Shown: positions 42,154 to 52,084 of the stretch, piece by piece
Layout of the letters: each line of letters opens with the position of its first letter
Numbering within the stretch: the stretch's first letter is position 1
Assembly (NCBI RefSeq): GCF_001642805.2
Contig: NZ_CP016948.1
Coordinates: 2,666,001 to 2,730,000, forward strand
Source of the DNA: Serratia surfactantfaciens
GTDB lineage: Bacteria > Pseudomonadota > Gammaproteobacteria > Enterobacterales > Enterobacteriaceae
Length of the DNA stretch: 64,000 nt
Direction of reading: 5' to 3'
Position numbers and translations under genes: made by a program
Notes under the pieces: model-generated
The model's input: the letters and a program-made list of their open reading frames with translations, nothing else
Told to the model about the DNA's origin: nothing
The model's database searches: none

Positions 42154-42627
42154 CCCGAGATCAACACTGCCTCCGCTCAGCGCCCGTCGTTATATTTCAT
42201 CTCCTCGCTTATTCGTATTTACTCAACAAGTCATATAAAAATTTGATGGGCGGCAATTCTCTTAATGCTGTATTTATATTTAGAGGGCAATGAAGAACGT
42301 AAATTCAGCGTGCCAATACGATATATCCCAGCAAGGAGAAGACCGTTATGGATTATCCTCGATTCACTTCAACACGCGACGAGGCGGGCCGCATTATCAG
42401 CGCCGTCCCTTAGCGACAGCTGGCCTGCTGGCCGGGCGCCTCACCGTTTACGCCAATAAGAATAAATGTTCTGCACCTGCGCCATATTCGCCGGGGCGTC
42501 AGAACTTCGCCCCTACTTAGCGTTTCATCACGCACGTTGCGTTTTTGGTTTTTTATTTTCAGCCGACGGGAAAGCCCATAGGAAATTACGCTGCACTCAG
42601 GAAAATAACCGCAACCTGGAGGTCATC
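42154..42627 (+). other. 474-base spacer before the VOC gene
   Basis: No conserved gene is visible. The left half is AT-rich (about 42190-42290) and could hold a promoter. A tiny ORF with a good ribosome site is listed separately. The last bases (GGAGG at 42618-42622) serve the VOC gene. Confidence 0.5.
42348..42413 (+). CDS. Possible 21-codon ORF
   Basis: ATG at 42348, nine bases after AAGGAG, opens a frame encoding MDYPRFTSTRDEAGRIISAV and a final Pro. It could be a small peptide, a leader, or the broken start of a lost gene. Only the ribosome site supports it. Confidence 0.2.
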   Translation: MDYPRFTSTRDEAGRIISAVP

Positions 42628-43527
42628 ATGCAACACATTATCGGTATTTCTTCTCGTCGGCTGAGGATATCAGCCCTTGCGCTGCTGCTCCCGGCAATGT
42701 CATGGGCGGCCGATACGGCGTCTGTCGCCGTGGGGCCGCAATACGACACCACGCATGTCTATGTGGAACGCGGCAAAATGGATGCCTTTGTCGACAGCAT
42801 CCTGAAAACCTTCGGCGGCACCAGCACCGAACGCGTGCTGGTCAACGTCACGCCCACGCCGAGCGAAACCTATTCCCAGCTGATACTGACGCCGGCCGGC
42901 AGCTTCTCGGTGTTCGATTTCAAAACGCCGATCCCGCACCCGTTCGGCACCGAGCGCAACGGTTTTCTGGTCAGGGATATGGATGCCGCCATTCAACAAG
43001 CCAAGGCCGCCGGCGCCGATGTGCAGGTTGAGCCTTTCGACGATCCGATCGGCCGCGACGCGGTGATCCAATGGCCCGGCGGCGTCAATATGCAGCTCTA
43101 TTGGCACACCAAAGCGCCCAACTACCGGCCGCTGCTGAGCGTGCCGGAAAACCGCCTGTATCTCTCCGCCTACCGCGTCGATGACTTCCTGAAAAGCTAT
43201 CAGGCGTTCTCGCACGGTAAGGTCGTGCGCGACGAGCAGGTCAGCGATGCGGCGATCGGCCGCAACGATAACGGCAAGATCCGCCAAATCGAACTGGATT
43301 CGCGGTTTGGCAAAACGCGCATTTTCGTCACCGACGGGCACCTGCCTTATCCGTTCGGTCATGAGCGCACCGGCTATGGCGTCGAGGATCTGCAGGCCAC
43401 GCTGGCCAAAGCGACGGCCAGCGGCGCACAGGTGCTGTGGCATTCGACGGCGGCGGAAAGCCGCGCTTCGGCGCTGGTGCGTTTCCCCGGCGGCTATATC
43501 GCCGAAATTCACCAGACGGCTAAATAA
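42628..43527 (+). CDS. Exported two-domain VOC (glyoxalase-like) protein
   Basis: A 299-residue protein. The ATG at 42628 follows GGAGG and opens a Sec signal peptide ending MSWA near residue 30. Two similar VOC modules follow (about 40-165 and 170-299), each with the PFGxER motif and an end strand GGVNMQLYWH or GGYIAEIHQT. VOC proteins are metal-dependent dioxygenases, lyases or binding proteins and are usually cytoplasmic; a periplasmic one is uncommon. It lies just before an outer-membrane barrel gene. Confidence 0.75.
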   Translation: MQHIIGISSRRLRISALALLLPAMSWAADTASVAVGPQYDTTHVYVERGKMDAFVDSILKTFGGTSTERVLVNVTPTPSETYSQLILTPAGSFSVFDFKTPIPHPFGTERNGFLVRDMDAAIQQAKAAGADVQVEPFDDPIGRDAVIQWPGGVNMQLYWHTKAPNYRPLLSVPENRLYLSAYRVDDFLKSYQAFSHGKVVRDEQVSDAAIGRNDNGKIRQIELDSRFGKTRIFVTDGHLPYPFGHERTGYGVEDLQATLAKATASGAQVLWHSTAAESRASALVRFPGGYIAEIHQTAK

Positions 43528-43534
43528 ACCCAAG

Positions 43535-43556
43535 GCGCGCTGCGGCGCGCTTTTTT
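43535..43556 (+). terminator. Terminator between the VOC and barrel genes
   Basis: GCGCGC-TGCG-GCGCGC followed by six T bases, just after the VOC stop and only 13 bases before the next ATG. Either the barrel gene gets a fraction of read-through or it has a promoter overlapping the VOC end. Confidence 0.85.
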
Positions 43557-43568
43557 CTTCGGATATCC

Positions 43569-44858
43569 ATGATGAAACGCACGCTTCCCGCACTTTTGCT
43601 GTTCTCCGCACTGCCCGCTCTGGCGGCGGAACCCACCGCTGCGCCCTGGAAAAACATCCCGTTGGGCGATGCGGCCACCTTGTCTTTCGACGGTTCACTG
43701 CGCGAGCGCTATGAATGGACGGATCAACGCGATCTGAGCGGCGGGCGCGACGACACTTTAATGCAGCGCCTGCTGATCGGCGCACGCCTCGACTACGGCG
43801 ACTATTTTGGCGCCTACGTCCAGTTGGGATCTTCGCTGGCGACGATGCGCGACCATGGGCGCAAGCCAACCGATGAAGATCGCGCCTATCTCGGCCAGGG
43901 CTATGTGGATATGAAATTGCCCACCGCCTACGGCCTCGGCACCCTGCGGGTCGGCCGCCAGGAGATTGCGCTGGGTTCGCTGCACCTGATGGGCACCCGC
44001 GACGGCCCCAACGTGCGCCGTTCTTTCGACGCCATCCGCGCCAGCTGGGCCAAGGATAAAAACCGCCTCGACGCCTTTATCGGCCATCCCGTCACCCTTA
44101 AAACCGGCAGTTTCGACGACGATACCGACAACAGCCAAAAAGTTTGGGGGCTCTACGGCACCACGCCGCTGACGCCGCTGGCTTCTTCGCTCGATCTCTA
44201 CACCTTTGGCTTTGAAGATAACGACGCCCATTACGCGCAGCTCAACGGGCAAGAGCGGCGCTATACCGTCGGCGCGCGCATTTTCGGCACGGCACAGGGG
44301 TTCGACTGGGACAATGAGGCCGCCTGGCAGTTCGGCAGCGCAGAACAGCGCGACATCCGCGCCTGGTCCGCGTCGGCGCACGCCGGCTATACGGTGAGCG
44401 ACTGGCGCTGGCAGCCGCGCTTCGGCGGCAAGATTGGCATCGCCAGCGGCGATAAAAACGGCCATGACGGGCAGCTCAATACCTTCAACGCCATGTACCC
44501 CAAGCTGCCCTATCTGACCGAGAACGGGCTGGTGGCGCCGGCTAACCTGATCGCCATCCACCCTTCGGTCACCATCACGCCGTGGCAAACCCTGGCCATC
44601 GACTTCAGCTGGGACGCGTTATGGCGGCAACGCCGCGAGGACGCCTTCTATCTCGGGCCGATGCGCCCGGTGAAAGGCAGCGAGCAGGGCTCGCGCTTTA
44701 TCGGCAATCAGTATCAGGTCGAAACCGCCTGGACGCCGAGAAGCGATCTCCAGTTCAAGGTGGCCTATGTCTACTTCGACGTCGGCCACAGCCTGCAGCA
44801 ACATGCCGGGCTGAAAGACATGAACTTCGTCCTGGCGCAGGGCACCTACAGCTTCTGA
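43569..44858 (+). CDS. Alginate-export (AlgE-like) family outer-membrane barrel protein
   Basis: A 429-residue protein with a signal peptide (cleavage near ALAAE, residue 20). Alternating amphipathic strands follow, ending in Phe (AQGTYSF), as expected for a BAM substrate. Domain blocks such as LRERYEWTDQRD, LRVGRQEIALGS and RRSFDAIRA mark the alginate_exp family. No alginate genes are near. The barrel may take up or export another small anionic compound, perhaps the substrate of the exported VOC protein. Confidence 0.78.
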   Translation: MMKRTLPALLLFSALPALAAEPTAAPWKNIPLGDAATLSFDGSLRERYEWTDQRDLSGGRDDTLMQRLLIGARLDYGDYFGAYVQLGSSLATMRDHGRKPTDEDRAYLGQGYVDMKLPTAYGLGTLRVGRQEIALGSLHLMGTRDGPNVRRSFDAIRASWAKDKNRLDAFIGHPVTLKTGSFDDDTDNSQKVWGLYGTTPLTPLASSLDLYTFGFEDNDAHYAQLNGQERRYTVGARIFGTAQGFDWDNEAAWQFGSAEQRDIRAWSASAHAGYTVSDWRWQPRFGGKIGIASGDKNGHDGQLNTFNAMYPKLPYLTENGLVAPANLIAIHPSVTITPWQTLAIDFSWDALWRQRREDAFYLGPMRPVKGSEQGSRFIGNQYQVETAWTPRSDLQFKVAYVYFDVGHSLQQHAGLKDMNFVLAQGTYSF

Positions 44859-44865
44859 CGTCAAT

Positions 44866-44890
44866 AAAAAGGGCGCCGAACCAGGCGCCC
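44866..44890. terminator. Terminator shared by convergent barrel and NMO genes
   Basis: GGGCGCC-GAACCA-GGCGCCC (44871-44890). On the minus strand it is followed by TTTTTATT, a good terminator for the nitronate monooxygenase gene. On the plus strand no T run is present. Confidence 0.8.
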
Positions 44891-44898
44891 CGTCTGTC

Positions 44899-45951
44899 TT
44901 ACAGCGCAGCCAACTCCGCCGCCAGGGTGGCGACCAGCTGCGCCGCCGGCATCGGCCGCGCCAGGCCTACGCCCTGCCCGGCCCACAGCGACATGAACTC
45001 CCCGCGCCCGGCCTTGGCCGCCGCCTGGCGGATATCGCCGGTGAGCGCGTTCTGCACCGGATAAGGCAGGATCTGCCCCTCCTCCGCGCGCATCTGGCGC
45101 ATGAAATCATTGACGATGCCGCGCGCCGGGCGGCCGCTGAAGGCGCGTGTCAGGCGCGTACTGTCATCACCGGCGTTGCGCAATGCCGCTCGCCAGGCGT
45201 CGGCGATGCCCGATTCCGGGCTGCACAGAAACGCGGTGCCGAGCTGCGCCGCCTGCGCGCCCAGCAATTGCGCCGCCGCGATGCCGCGACCGTTCATGAT
45301 GCCGCCTGCGGCGATCACCGGGATCTTCACCGCCGCCACCACCTGCGGCAACAGGGCCATCAGGCCGACGCAGGATTGCTCGATATCGCCGAGGAAGGTC
45401 GGACGATGACCGCCCGCCTCCGCGCCCGAAACGCAGACAAAATCGGCGCCCGCCTCTTCCCAGGCGCGGGCTTCCGCCACCGTGGTGGCGGTGCCTATCA
45501 CCCGCGAACCGGCCTGCTTGAACTGCGTGACCGTCGCGCGCGGCAGCACGCCGAAGGTGAAGCTGGCCACCGGCGGCGCAGCCTCCAGCAAGGCCGCGAT
45601 CTGGTCGCGGTTGTTTTCGGCAAATTTGGCGGGGATCGGCGGCTCGCTCAGCCCCAACGCTTCGCGGAACGGCCGCAGCAGGTGCTGGGCGCGTTTCAGC
45701 TCGGCGAGATCCGGGTGCTGTTCATCGAGCAGAAACAGGTTGATGTTGAACGGCGCGGCGGTCTGCGCGCGGATCTGCTGCACGCGCTCGAGGATCACCT
45801 CCGGCGAGAACAGCGCCGCCGCGCACGATCCCAGCGCCCCGGCGTTGCTCACCGCCACCGCCAACGCCGGCGGCGACGCGCCGTTCATCGGCCCTTGAAC
45901 GATCGGATAGCGCAACCCAAGCTCGCGGGCAAAAGCAGAAGGTGCCGTCAT
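44899..45951 (-). CDS. Nitronate monooxygenase
   Basis: A 350-residue FMN-dependent TIM-barrel enzyme that oxidises alkyl nitronates such as propionate 3-nitronate. Family blocks are YPIVQGPMNG at the start, GADFVCVSGAEAGGHR and IAAGGIMNGRGIAAAQLLGA, then GTAFLCSPES. The ATG at 45951 has GGGAG eight bases upstream. It follows the hydrolase-DoxX-MFS run in the same direction after a 96-base gap. Confidence 0.86.
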   Translation of the reverse strand: MTAPSAFARELGLRYPIVQGPMNGASPPALAVAVSNAGALGSCAAALFSPEVILERVQQIRAQTAAPFNINLFLLDEQHPDLAELKRAQHLLRPFREALGLSEPPIPAKFAENNRDQIAALLEAAPPVASFTFGVLPRATVTQFKQAGSRVIGTATTVAEARAWEEAGADFVCVSGAEAGGHRPTFLGDIEQSCVGLMALLPQVVAAVKIPVIAAGGIMNGRGIAAAQLLGAQAAQLGTAFLCSPESGIADAWRAALRNAGDDSTRLTRAFSGRPARGIVNDFMRQMRAEEGQILPYPVQNALTGDIRQAAAKAGRGEFMSLWAGQGVGLARPMPAAQLVATLAAELAAL

Positions 45952-46047
45952 CAATGTGTCTCCCTGTGTGGACTACATTCGTCTTACGGCGGCCGCGCCG
46001 CCGAACCGACCAAAAGCATAGCACCTTCTCGCCGCCTGGCCGTGCAG

Positions 46048-47658
46048 TTAATGCTTCACTTGACGCCGATCCAGCGACAGGAAGTGGTGCACCACCGGCT
46101 TGTCCGGGCCGATATGGAAGCCCAGCGCCTCCTGTTGCAGATCGGCGTCGGCGTGCGACACCCGCTGATGCTGGCGCAGATGCTCCGCCCAGGACTCCAC
46201 CAGGAACCACTCCATGATGCATTCCGGATCGCCGGTATGCTCGGTGATGCCCCAGGCGTAAGCGCCGTCGCGACGGCGCGCCCGCTCCAGCATCAGCAAA
46301 GTGCGCAAGAACTGCGGGCGATCCTGTTCGCGGATGCGGTATTCCACCTGAATCATCACCGGCCCGCGATCGTTCTCGACCGGCGTGTTGACCAACGGTT
46401 CCGGCCAATGGTTCGACGGCTGCAGATCGGCCTCGCCGGTCGGCAGACGCAGACGGTGGAACAGCAGCCCCGCCGCCAACAGGCCGACGCCACCGACCAG
46501 CAGCGTGGCGGCGACGCCCAGCTCCTGCGCCACCAGCCCCCACAGCAGGCTGCCCGCCGCCATCGCGCCGTTGAACACCATCAGGTAGATGGCCAGGCCG
46601 CGGCCGCGCACCCAGTTAGGCAGCACGCCCTGCGCCGCGCCGTTGAGCGTGGTCAGCGCGATGATCCAGCCGGCGCCCAGCACCAACAGCAGCACCACCG
46701 CCAGCCACTGCGGCGGCGCCAGCGACAGGGCCGCCATCACCACGGCGGTGAGCACCGCCGCCAGCAGCACCAGCCCGTCGGCGTTGAGCCGCTGGCGCAG
46801 ACGCGGCAGCACAATAGCCCCGAGGATCGCCCCGGCGCCCACCGCCCCCAGCAGAACGCCGTAAAAACCGGCGCTGCCGCCCAGCATGCGGCGCGCCACC
46901 AGCGGCAGCAGCGCCCAGACCGAGCTGGAGAAGGCGAAAAACACCGCCGCCCGCAGCAGCACCACGTGCAGCTCGCGGCTGGAACGCGCATAGCGCAGAC
47001 CGGCGCGGAAGGCGCCGAAGAAATGCTCCGACAAGCCGCTGTCTTCGGCCTTCGGCCGCTTCCACCACAGCAGCGCCGCGATCACCAGCACATAGCTCAT
47101 CACGTCCGCGCCGTAGGCCGCGCCGGCGCCGAAGCTGGCCAGCAGCAGGCCGCCGGCCGCCGGGCCGATGGAGCGGGCGATGTTGATGCCCAGCGAGTTC
47201 AGCGCCACGGCGTTTTTCAGCTCGGCGCGCGGCACCAGTTCCGGCACGATCGCCTGCCAGGTCGGCCCCATCAGCGCCGCGCCGATGCCGCCGACAAAGG
47301 TCAGCGCCAGCAGGTATTCCACCGTCAGCGCACCGGTCTGCGACAGCACCAGCAGGCTGCCACTGACGCAGGCCAGCAGGATTTGCACGAAGATCAGAAA
47401 GCGCCGCCGATCGAGAATGTCCGACAATACTCCGGCCGGGATCGCCAGCAGGAACACCGGCAGCGTGGCGGCGGTTTGCATCAGCGCCACCGCCGAGGGG
47501 TTGCTCGACAGGTCGGTGATCAGCCACGAGCTGGCGACGTCGCGCATAAAGCTGCCGACGTTGCCGAGCACCGTCGCGCCCCACAGCACCGCAAATAATG
47601 GGATTTTCAGCGGCGCGAAGCCGCCCGCCGCCGCCTTGTTTTCCGTCTGTTCAGCCAT
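46048..47658 (-). CDS. MFS transporter with C-terminal ABM-like domain
   Basis: A 536-residue protein. About residues 1-415 form an MFS_3-type carrier (12 segments, EntS-like group). The last 110 residues read like a soluble antibiotic-biosynthesis-monooxygenase-like domain (MIQVEYRIREQDRPQFL to HHFLSLDRRQ). AAGGAG lies seven bases before the ATG, inside the end of the DoxX gene, which overlaps by eight bases. The substrate is unknown. Confidence 0.8.
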   Translation of the reverse strand: MAEQTENKAAAGGFAPLKIPLFAVLWGATVLGNVGSFMRDVASSWLITDLSSNPSAVALMQTAATLPVFLLAIPAGVLSDILDRRRFLIFVQILLACVSGSLLVLSQTGALTVEYLLALTFVGGIGAALMGPTWQAIVPELVPRAELKNAVALNSLGINIARSIGPAAGGLLLASFGAGAAYGADVMSYVLVIAALLWWKRPKAEDSGLSEHFFGAFRAGLRYARSSRELHVVLLRAAVFFAFSSSVWALLPLVARRMLGGSAGFYGVLLGAVGAGAILGAIVLPRLRQRLNADGLVLLAAVLTAVVMAALSLAPPQWLAVVLLLVLGAGWIIALTTLNGAAQGVLPNWVRGRGLAIYLMVFNGAMAAGSLLWGLVAQELGVAATLLVGGVGLLAAGLLFHRLRLPTGEADLQPSNHWPEPLVNTPVENDRGPVMIQVEYRIREQDRPQFLRTLLMLERARRRDGAYAWGITEHTGDPECIMEWFLVESWAEHLRQHQRVSHADADLQQEALGFHIGPDKPVVHHFLSLDRRQVKH

Positions 47659-48076
47659 CCGTTCGCTCCTTCAAATCGTTAAATGCCACCAGCAACAGCG
47701 CGCCGGCCAGCCCGAGGTGTTCAAAAAATCCGTTCATCATCTGGCCGCGTTCCGCGCCGTCGAACTGCCAGAACGGATTGGCCATCAGCGTCGCCATCAG
47801 GGTAAAACCGGCCAGCGCCAACGCGCCGAGCCAGCGGTAAAAACCGCTCAGGATCAGCGCCGACGCCGCCAGTTCAAACAGCGTCACCAGCACGGCGAAC
47901 AGCGCCGCCGGCTGCAGGCCGAAGTGGGTCATCTCGGCGACCGCGTCCTCGACATTCAACGCCTTGACCAGCCCGCCCTGAATGTAGGCGGCGCAAATCG
48001 CGAGCAGCAGCAGCCAGCGCACCGCGGGCGCATGCAGCCGCTGAGCGCAGCGGGCGGCGATATCGGTAATATTCAT
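47651..48076 (-). CDS. DoxX-family membrane protein
   Basis: A 141-residue inner-membrane protein with four hydrophobic segments and the DoxX pattern (AYIQGGLVKALN, MMNGFFEHLGLAGALLLV). Such proteins are linked to quinone or thiol redox in some bacteria. It lies between a hydrolase gene (nine-base gap) and the MFS gene (overlap), so it belongs to that operon. Confidence 0.8.
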   Translation of the reverse strand: MNITDIAARCAQRLHAPAVRWLLLLAICAAYIQGGLVKALNVEDAVAEMTHFGLQPAALFAVLVTLFELAASALILSGFYRWLGALALAGFTLMATLMANPFWQFDGAERGQMMNGFFEHLGLAGALLLVAFNDLKERTDG

Positions 48077-48085
48077 CGCGCCCCC

Positions 48086-48916
48086 TTAGAATGGCGAATT
48101 CTGGATAAAGGCCAGCAGATCGGCGTTGAAGCGATCGGGATCGGTCTGCGCCAAACCGTGTGAGCCGCCAGCGTAAACATTCAGCTCCGCCTGTTGCATA
48201 AGCTTAGCGGCTTTCTGCGCCGAGGCTTCGAACGGCACGATCTGATCGGCGTCGCCGTGCACCAGCAGCGTCGGCTTGTCGATCGCCAGCAGATCGGCGG
48301 TGTAATCCACTTCGGAGAACTCGCGCACGCCGTCGTACTGGCCTTTCACGCCGCCCTGCATGCCCATCAGCCAAAAGCTGTCGATAAGCCCCGCGTTGCT
48401 CTCGACCTCATCGCAGTGGAGGCCGTAGAACGGCACCGCCAAATCTTTGAAGAACTGCGAGCGGTTGCCCGCCACGCCGCTGCGAATGCCGTCGAACGCC
48501 GCCATCGGCGAGCCCTCGGGGTTGGCCGGCGTCTGCAGCATCAGCGGCGCCGGCGCCCCCACCAGCACCACCTTCGCCACCCGACTGCTGCCGTGACGGC
48601 CGATATAGCGCGCCACTTCGCCGCCGCCGGTGGAATGGCCGACCAGGATCAGATCGCGCAGATCCAGCGTTTCTATCAGCAAAGCCAGATCGTCGGCGTA
48701 TTGATTGATGTCGTTGCCGTACCAGGTTTGATCCGAACGGCCATGGCTGCGGCGATCGTGAGCGATCACGCGGAATCCGCTCTGGCCGAAAAACAGCATC
48801 TGGTTGTCCCAGGCGTCGGCGGACAGCGGCCAACCGTGGGAGAACAGGATCGGCTGGCCGCGGCCCCAATCCTTATAGAAAATGCGTGCGCCATCGGGCG
48901 CGGTAAGAGTGCTCAT
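48086..48916 (-). CDS. Alpha/beta hydrolase, non-haem chloroperoxidase/arylesterase type (paralogue 2)
   Basis: A 276-residue enzyme with [18 protein letters not shown] and [10 protein letters not shown] supplying the triad and the same [17 protein letters not shown] block as the gene at 37210-38040. The ATG at 48916 is chosen for its GGGAG six bases upstream; the frame runs 61 codons further without support. It is the first gene of the hydrolase-DoxX-MFS operon. Confidence 0.85.
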   Translation of the reverse strand: MSTLTAPDGARIFYKDWGRGQPILFSHGWPLSADAWDNQMLFFGQSGFRVIAHDRRSHGRSDQTWYGNDINQYADDLALLIETLDLRDLILVGHSTGGGEVARYIGRHGSSRVAKVVLVGAPAPLMLQTPANPEGSPMAAFDGIRSGVAGNRSQFFKDLAVPFYGLHCDEVESNAGLIDSFWLMGMQGGVKGQYDGVREFSEVDYTADLLAIDKPTLLVHGDADQIVPFEASAQKAAKLMQQAELNVYAGGSHGLAQTDPDRFNADLLAFIQNSPF

Positions 48917-49058
48917 GACGTGCTCCCCGTTCGGTATCGAATTGGATTTTGTACGGGTTAACAGTACGGCAGGCGTAAAGGCAGTGATAACGGAATAATT
49001 TTCGCATGATCGCGAGTTTTTTTGCTGAAGAGGCCGGCGTAGCCGCCGGCGCATAACG

Positions 49059-50453
49059 TCAGATGTTTTCCAGATCGATGCCGCGCGTTTTCGGGCCAAA
49101 CAGCCCGATCACCAGCATCACGATCAGCATGCTGGCGACGATAAACGCGATCACCCCCAGCGAGCCGCCGTACTGCAAGATAATGCCGATGATGATGCTG
49201 CTGAACACCGTCGACAGGCGGCTGAAGGAGTAGCAAAAACCGACGGCGCGGGCGCGGATGTGGGTCGGGAAGATCTCGGATTGATACGAGTGGTAGCTGT
49301 AGGTCAGCCAGGCATTGGACCAGGTGATGAAGAAACCGCACAGGATCAGCCACAGCGGATTGTTCTGCAGCGCGAACAGCGAGCCGAAGATCACCGTCAC
49401 CAGGCAAGACAACACGATCTGCCACTTGTTCTCCATCTTGTCGGCGTAAAAACTGCACAGCAGCGAGCCCAGCGGATAGGCCAGCGTGATGAAGAAAGCG
49501 TACAGCAGGCTGTGCGTGACCGACGCGCCCTTGCCCGACAGCAGCGCCGGCAGCCAGTTGCCGAAGCCGAAGAAGCCGATGGCCTGAAAGAAGTTCATCA
49601 CCACCAGCATCAGCGTGCGATCGCGATATTGCGGCGCCCAGATGTCGCGAAAGCGGCCGCGCTGCGGCGCGCCGTCGGCCTCTTCAGCCGAGCGCAACGG
49701 AAACTCCGCGGCCGCCACGCCGCAGCGCCGTTCCATGTCCTGCATCACCTGCCGCGCCTGCGCATAGCGCCGTTGCTGCACCAGCCAGCGCGGCGACTCC
49801 GGCAGCCCCTTGCGCACCAGCCAGATCACCAGCGAGGCCAGCGCGCCGGCGATCACCACGTAACGCCAGCCGCTCAGCCCCCAAATCGTCTGCGGCACCA
49901 GCCACCAGGACATCAGCGCCACCGCCGGCACCGACAGGAACTGCACGAAGAACGCGAAGGCGAAAGCCCGGGTGCGCAAGTGCGCGGGCACCCACTCCGT
50001 CAGGTAAGTGTCGATGGTCACCAGCTCGATGCCGAGCCCCACTCCCACCAGAAAGCGCAGAAAGATCACCCATTCCGCCTGCTGTTGAAACGCCAGCAAC
50101 AGCGAGAAGGCGCCATACCAGATCAGGGCAAACATAAAGGTGGCACGGCGGCCGAAGCGGTCAGCGTAAGGGCTCAGCAGGCTGGCGCCGACGAACAGAC
50201 CGAGAAAGGTGGCGGCGGCGAAGGCCGCCTGATCCGACACGCCGAAGACGCCCAGCGCCCCGATGTGGAAAATGCCGTCGGCGATAAGGCCGGTGCTGAT
50301 ATAGCCGGTCTGGAACAGATCGTAGAGTTCGAAAAAGCCGCCTAGCGACAGCAAAATGATAAAGCGCCACAGGCCGGCCGACGCGGGCAAGGCGTCGATT
50401 CTGGCCGCCAAATCCCGCGCATGGATCGGCGACGCCGCTATAGAGTCACTCAC
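49059..50453 (-). CDS. MFS metabolite:H+ symporter (sugar/aromatic-acid porter group)
   Basis: A 464-residue, 12-segment carrier with the motif DRFGRRATF between segments 2 and 3, [12 protein letters not shown] in the middle and a PESPRWLV sugar-porter-type signature after segment 6. The start is GTG with GAGG six bases upstream. It resembles carboxylate or nicotinate porters rather than hexose carriers, but the substrate cannot be fixed. It is a single gene. Confidence 0.8.
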   Translation of the reverse strand: MSDSIAASPIHARDLAARIDALPASAGLWRFIILLSLGGFFELYDLFQTGYISTGLIADGIFHIGALGVFGVSDQAAFAAATFLGLFVGASLLSPYADRFGRRATFMFALIWYGAFSLLLAFQQQAEWVIFLRFLVGVGLGIELVTIDTYLTEWVPAHLRTRAFAFAFFVQFLSVPAVALMSWWLVPQTIWGLSGWRYVVIAGALASLVIWLVRKGLPESPRWLVQQRRYAQARQVMQDMERRCGVAAAEFPLRSAEEADGAPQRGRFRDIWAPQYRDRTLMLVVMNFFQAIGFFGFGNWLPALLSGKGASVTHSLLYAFFITLAYPLGSLLCSFYADKMENKWQIVLSCLVTVIFGSLFALQNNPLWLILCGFFITWSNAWLTYSYHSYQSEIFPTHIRARAVGFCYSFSRLSTVFSSIIIGIILQYGGSLGVIAFIVASMLIVMLVIGLFGPKTRGIDLENI

Positions 50454-50594
50454 CGTTAACCTCGCATTAACATTTTTGATGACTTTCTATGCTAGCGAAG
50501 CGACGCCGGAGTTAAATTTTTAATTAGCAGACTATGAAAAAAAGTTAAGCATAAAACGCTGCAGCGGCCTGTTTTATAGCGAGAAAATGTAGCG

Positions 50595-50616
50595 CGGGAT
50601 GCCGGCCGGCATCCCG
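50595..50616 (-). terminator. 22-base perfect palindrome after sotB
   Basis: A completely self-complementary 22-mer centred on CCGGCCGG lies 11 bases after the sotB stop. It would form a strong RNA hairpin, but no T tract follows. It may end or stabilise the sotB message. Confidence 0.5.
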
Positions 50617-50626
50617 AATCGGTGGA

Positions 50627-51817
50627 TTAACGGCTGTGGTGCTGCTGCAACCGTTCGCTGCGGTAAAAGCTCAGCAGGCACCAGCCGAGGGCGATCAGCG
50701 CCAGCGGCGCGGCGACGAAACCGATGTTGCCCATCCCCAGATGCAGGCTCACCTGATTGCCCAACAGCGCGCCGCTGCCGATGCCGAAGTTGTACAGGCC
50801 GGAGAAGATCGCCATCGCCACATCGGTGGCGTCCGGCGCCAGGCTCAGCACCTTGGCCTGCATCGACAGGCCGATGGCCATGATCGCCATGCCCCAGAAA
50901 ATGCACAGCACCGTCAGGTGGCTTTCGCTGCCGGCGGCCGGCAACAGCAGCAGCAGGCTCAGGGCCAGCAGCGCGATGGCGCCGATAAAGAAGCCGGAAG
51001 GAAACCGCTCGCTGTAGCGGCTGAACAGCAGGCTGCCGACGATGCCGGCGGCGCCGAACAGCAGCAGCATCAGCGTAGTGAAGTTTTCCGACAGCCCGGC
51101 CACGGTCTGGATAAACGGCTCGATGTAGCTGTAGGCGGTGAAGTGCGCCGTCACCACGATGATGGTCAGCATGTACAGCGCCACCAGCGCCGGGCGTTTG
51201 AACAACAGCGGCACGCTGGCCAGCGAACCGGAGTGCTCGCTTTTCAGCACCGGCAGCAGGCGCCACAGCAGCACCAGCGCCAGAGTGGCGCACACCGCGA
51301 TGCCGATAAAGGTCATGCGCCAGCCGAGTAGCTGCCCGACCACCCGCCCGAGCGGCAGCCCGAGCACCATCGCCAGCGCGGTGCCGCCCGCCAGCAGGCT
51401 CAACGCCTGCGCTTTCTTGCCCGGCGGCGCCACGCGGATCGCCAGCGAGGCGGTGATCGACCAGAACACCGAGTGCGCCAGCGCCACGCCGGCGCGTGAA
51501 ATCACCAGCGTGGTGAAGTTCCAGGCCACGGCGGTCAGCACATGGCTGGCGATAAACAGGATGAACACGCCGATCAGCAGCTTGCGGCGCTCGATCTTGC
51601 TGGTCAGCAGCATGCACGCCAGCGAGGCGGCGGCGACGATCCAGGCGTAAATGGTGATGATCAGGCCGACCTGTTCGGTTTGCATCGAGAAGCTGGCGGC
51701 GATATCGCTCAACAGCCCGACCGGAATAAATTCGGTGGTGTTGAAGATAAAGGCCGAGACGGCGAGGATAACCACGCGCAACCAGGCGGTTGAGCGCGAA
51801 ACGGGTGCGTGTTCCAT
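50627..51817 (-). CDS. sotB: Sugar efflux transporter SotB
   Basis: A 396-residue MFS exporter with 12 segments, matching E. coli SotB/YdeA in length and sequence ([72 protein letters not shown]). It exports arabinose and related sugars or IPTG in E. coli. The ATG at 51817 is chosen for the family N-terminus; a TTG ten codons upstream is not supported. Confidence 0.93.
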   Translation of the reverse strand: MEHAPVSRSTAWLRVVILAVSAFIFNTTEFIPVGLLSDIAASFSMQTEQVGLIITIYAWIVAAASLACMLLTSKIERRKLLIGVFILFIASHVLTAVAWNFTTLVISRAGVALAHSVFWSITASLAIRVAPPGKKAQALSLLAGGTALAMVLGLPLGRVVGQLLGWRMTFIGIAVCATLALVLLWRLLPVLKSEHSGSLASVPLLFKRPALVALYMLTIIVVTAHFTAYSYIEPFIQTVAGLSENFTTLMLLLFGAAGIVGSLLFSRYSERFPSGFFIGAIALLALSLLLLLPAAGSESHLTVLCIFWGMAIMAIGLSMQAKVLSLAPDATDVAMAIFSGLYNFGIGSGALLGNQVSLHLGMGNIGFVAAPLALIALGWCLLSFYRSERLQQHHSR

Positions 51818-52084
51818 GGTAAACAAAATCCGGACAGGTGCGGGCAAGTAGCGATATTTTAACCAACCGCCGCGCTAAATGCGATACGCGTCACACTTTA
51901 ATTGTGTGGTTTTTTTCGCCGCATTTCGACACACTCGCAGACACACGGTTGCACAAATGCTGTGCTAATCTCTTGAAGCGTACCAATTTTTCCTGCCGCT
52001 CTTCCTTCAGCCGCCGCAAGACGATGCGCCGCGCCGAAGAACCGCGCGCAGTGTCCATTTGGCGTTTCCTGAGGCGAGGTCATT

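Noticed and set aside
45268..47598. A 776-codon open frame opposite the NMO and MFS genes
   Set aside because: It crosses two well-supported genes on the other strand and its translation is a low-complexity Gln/Arg/His-rich string typical of GC-rich antisense frames.
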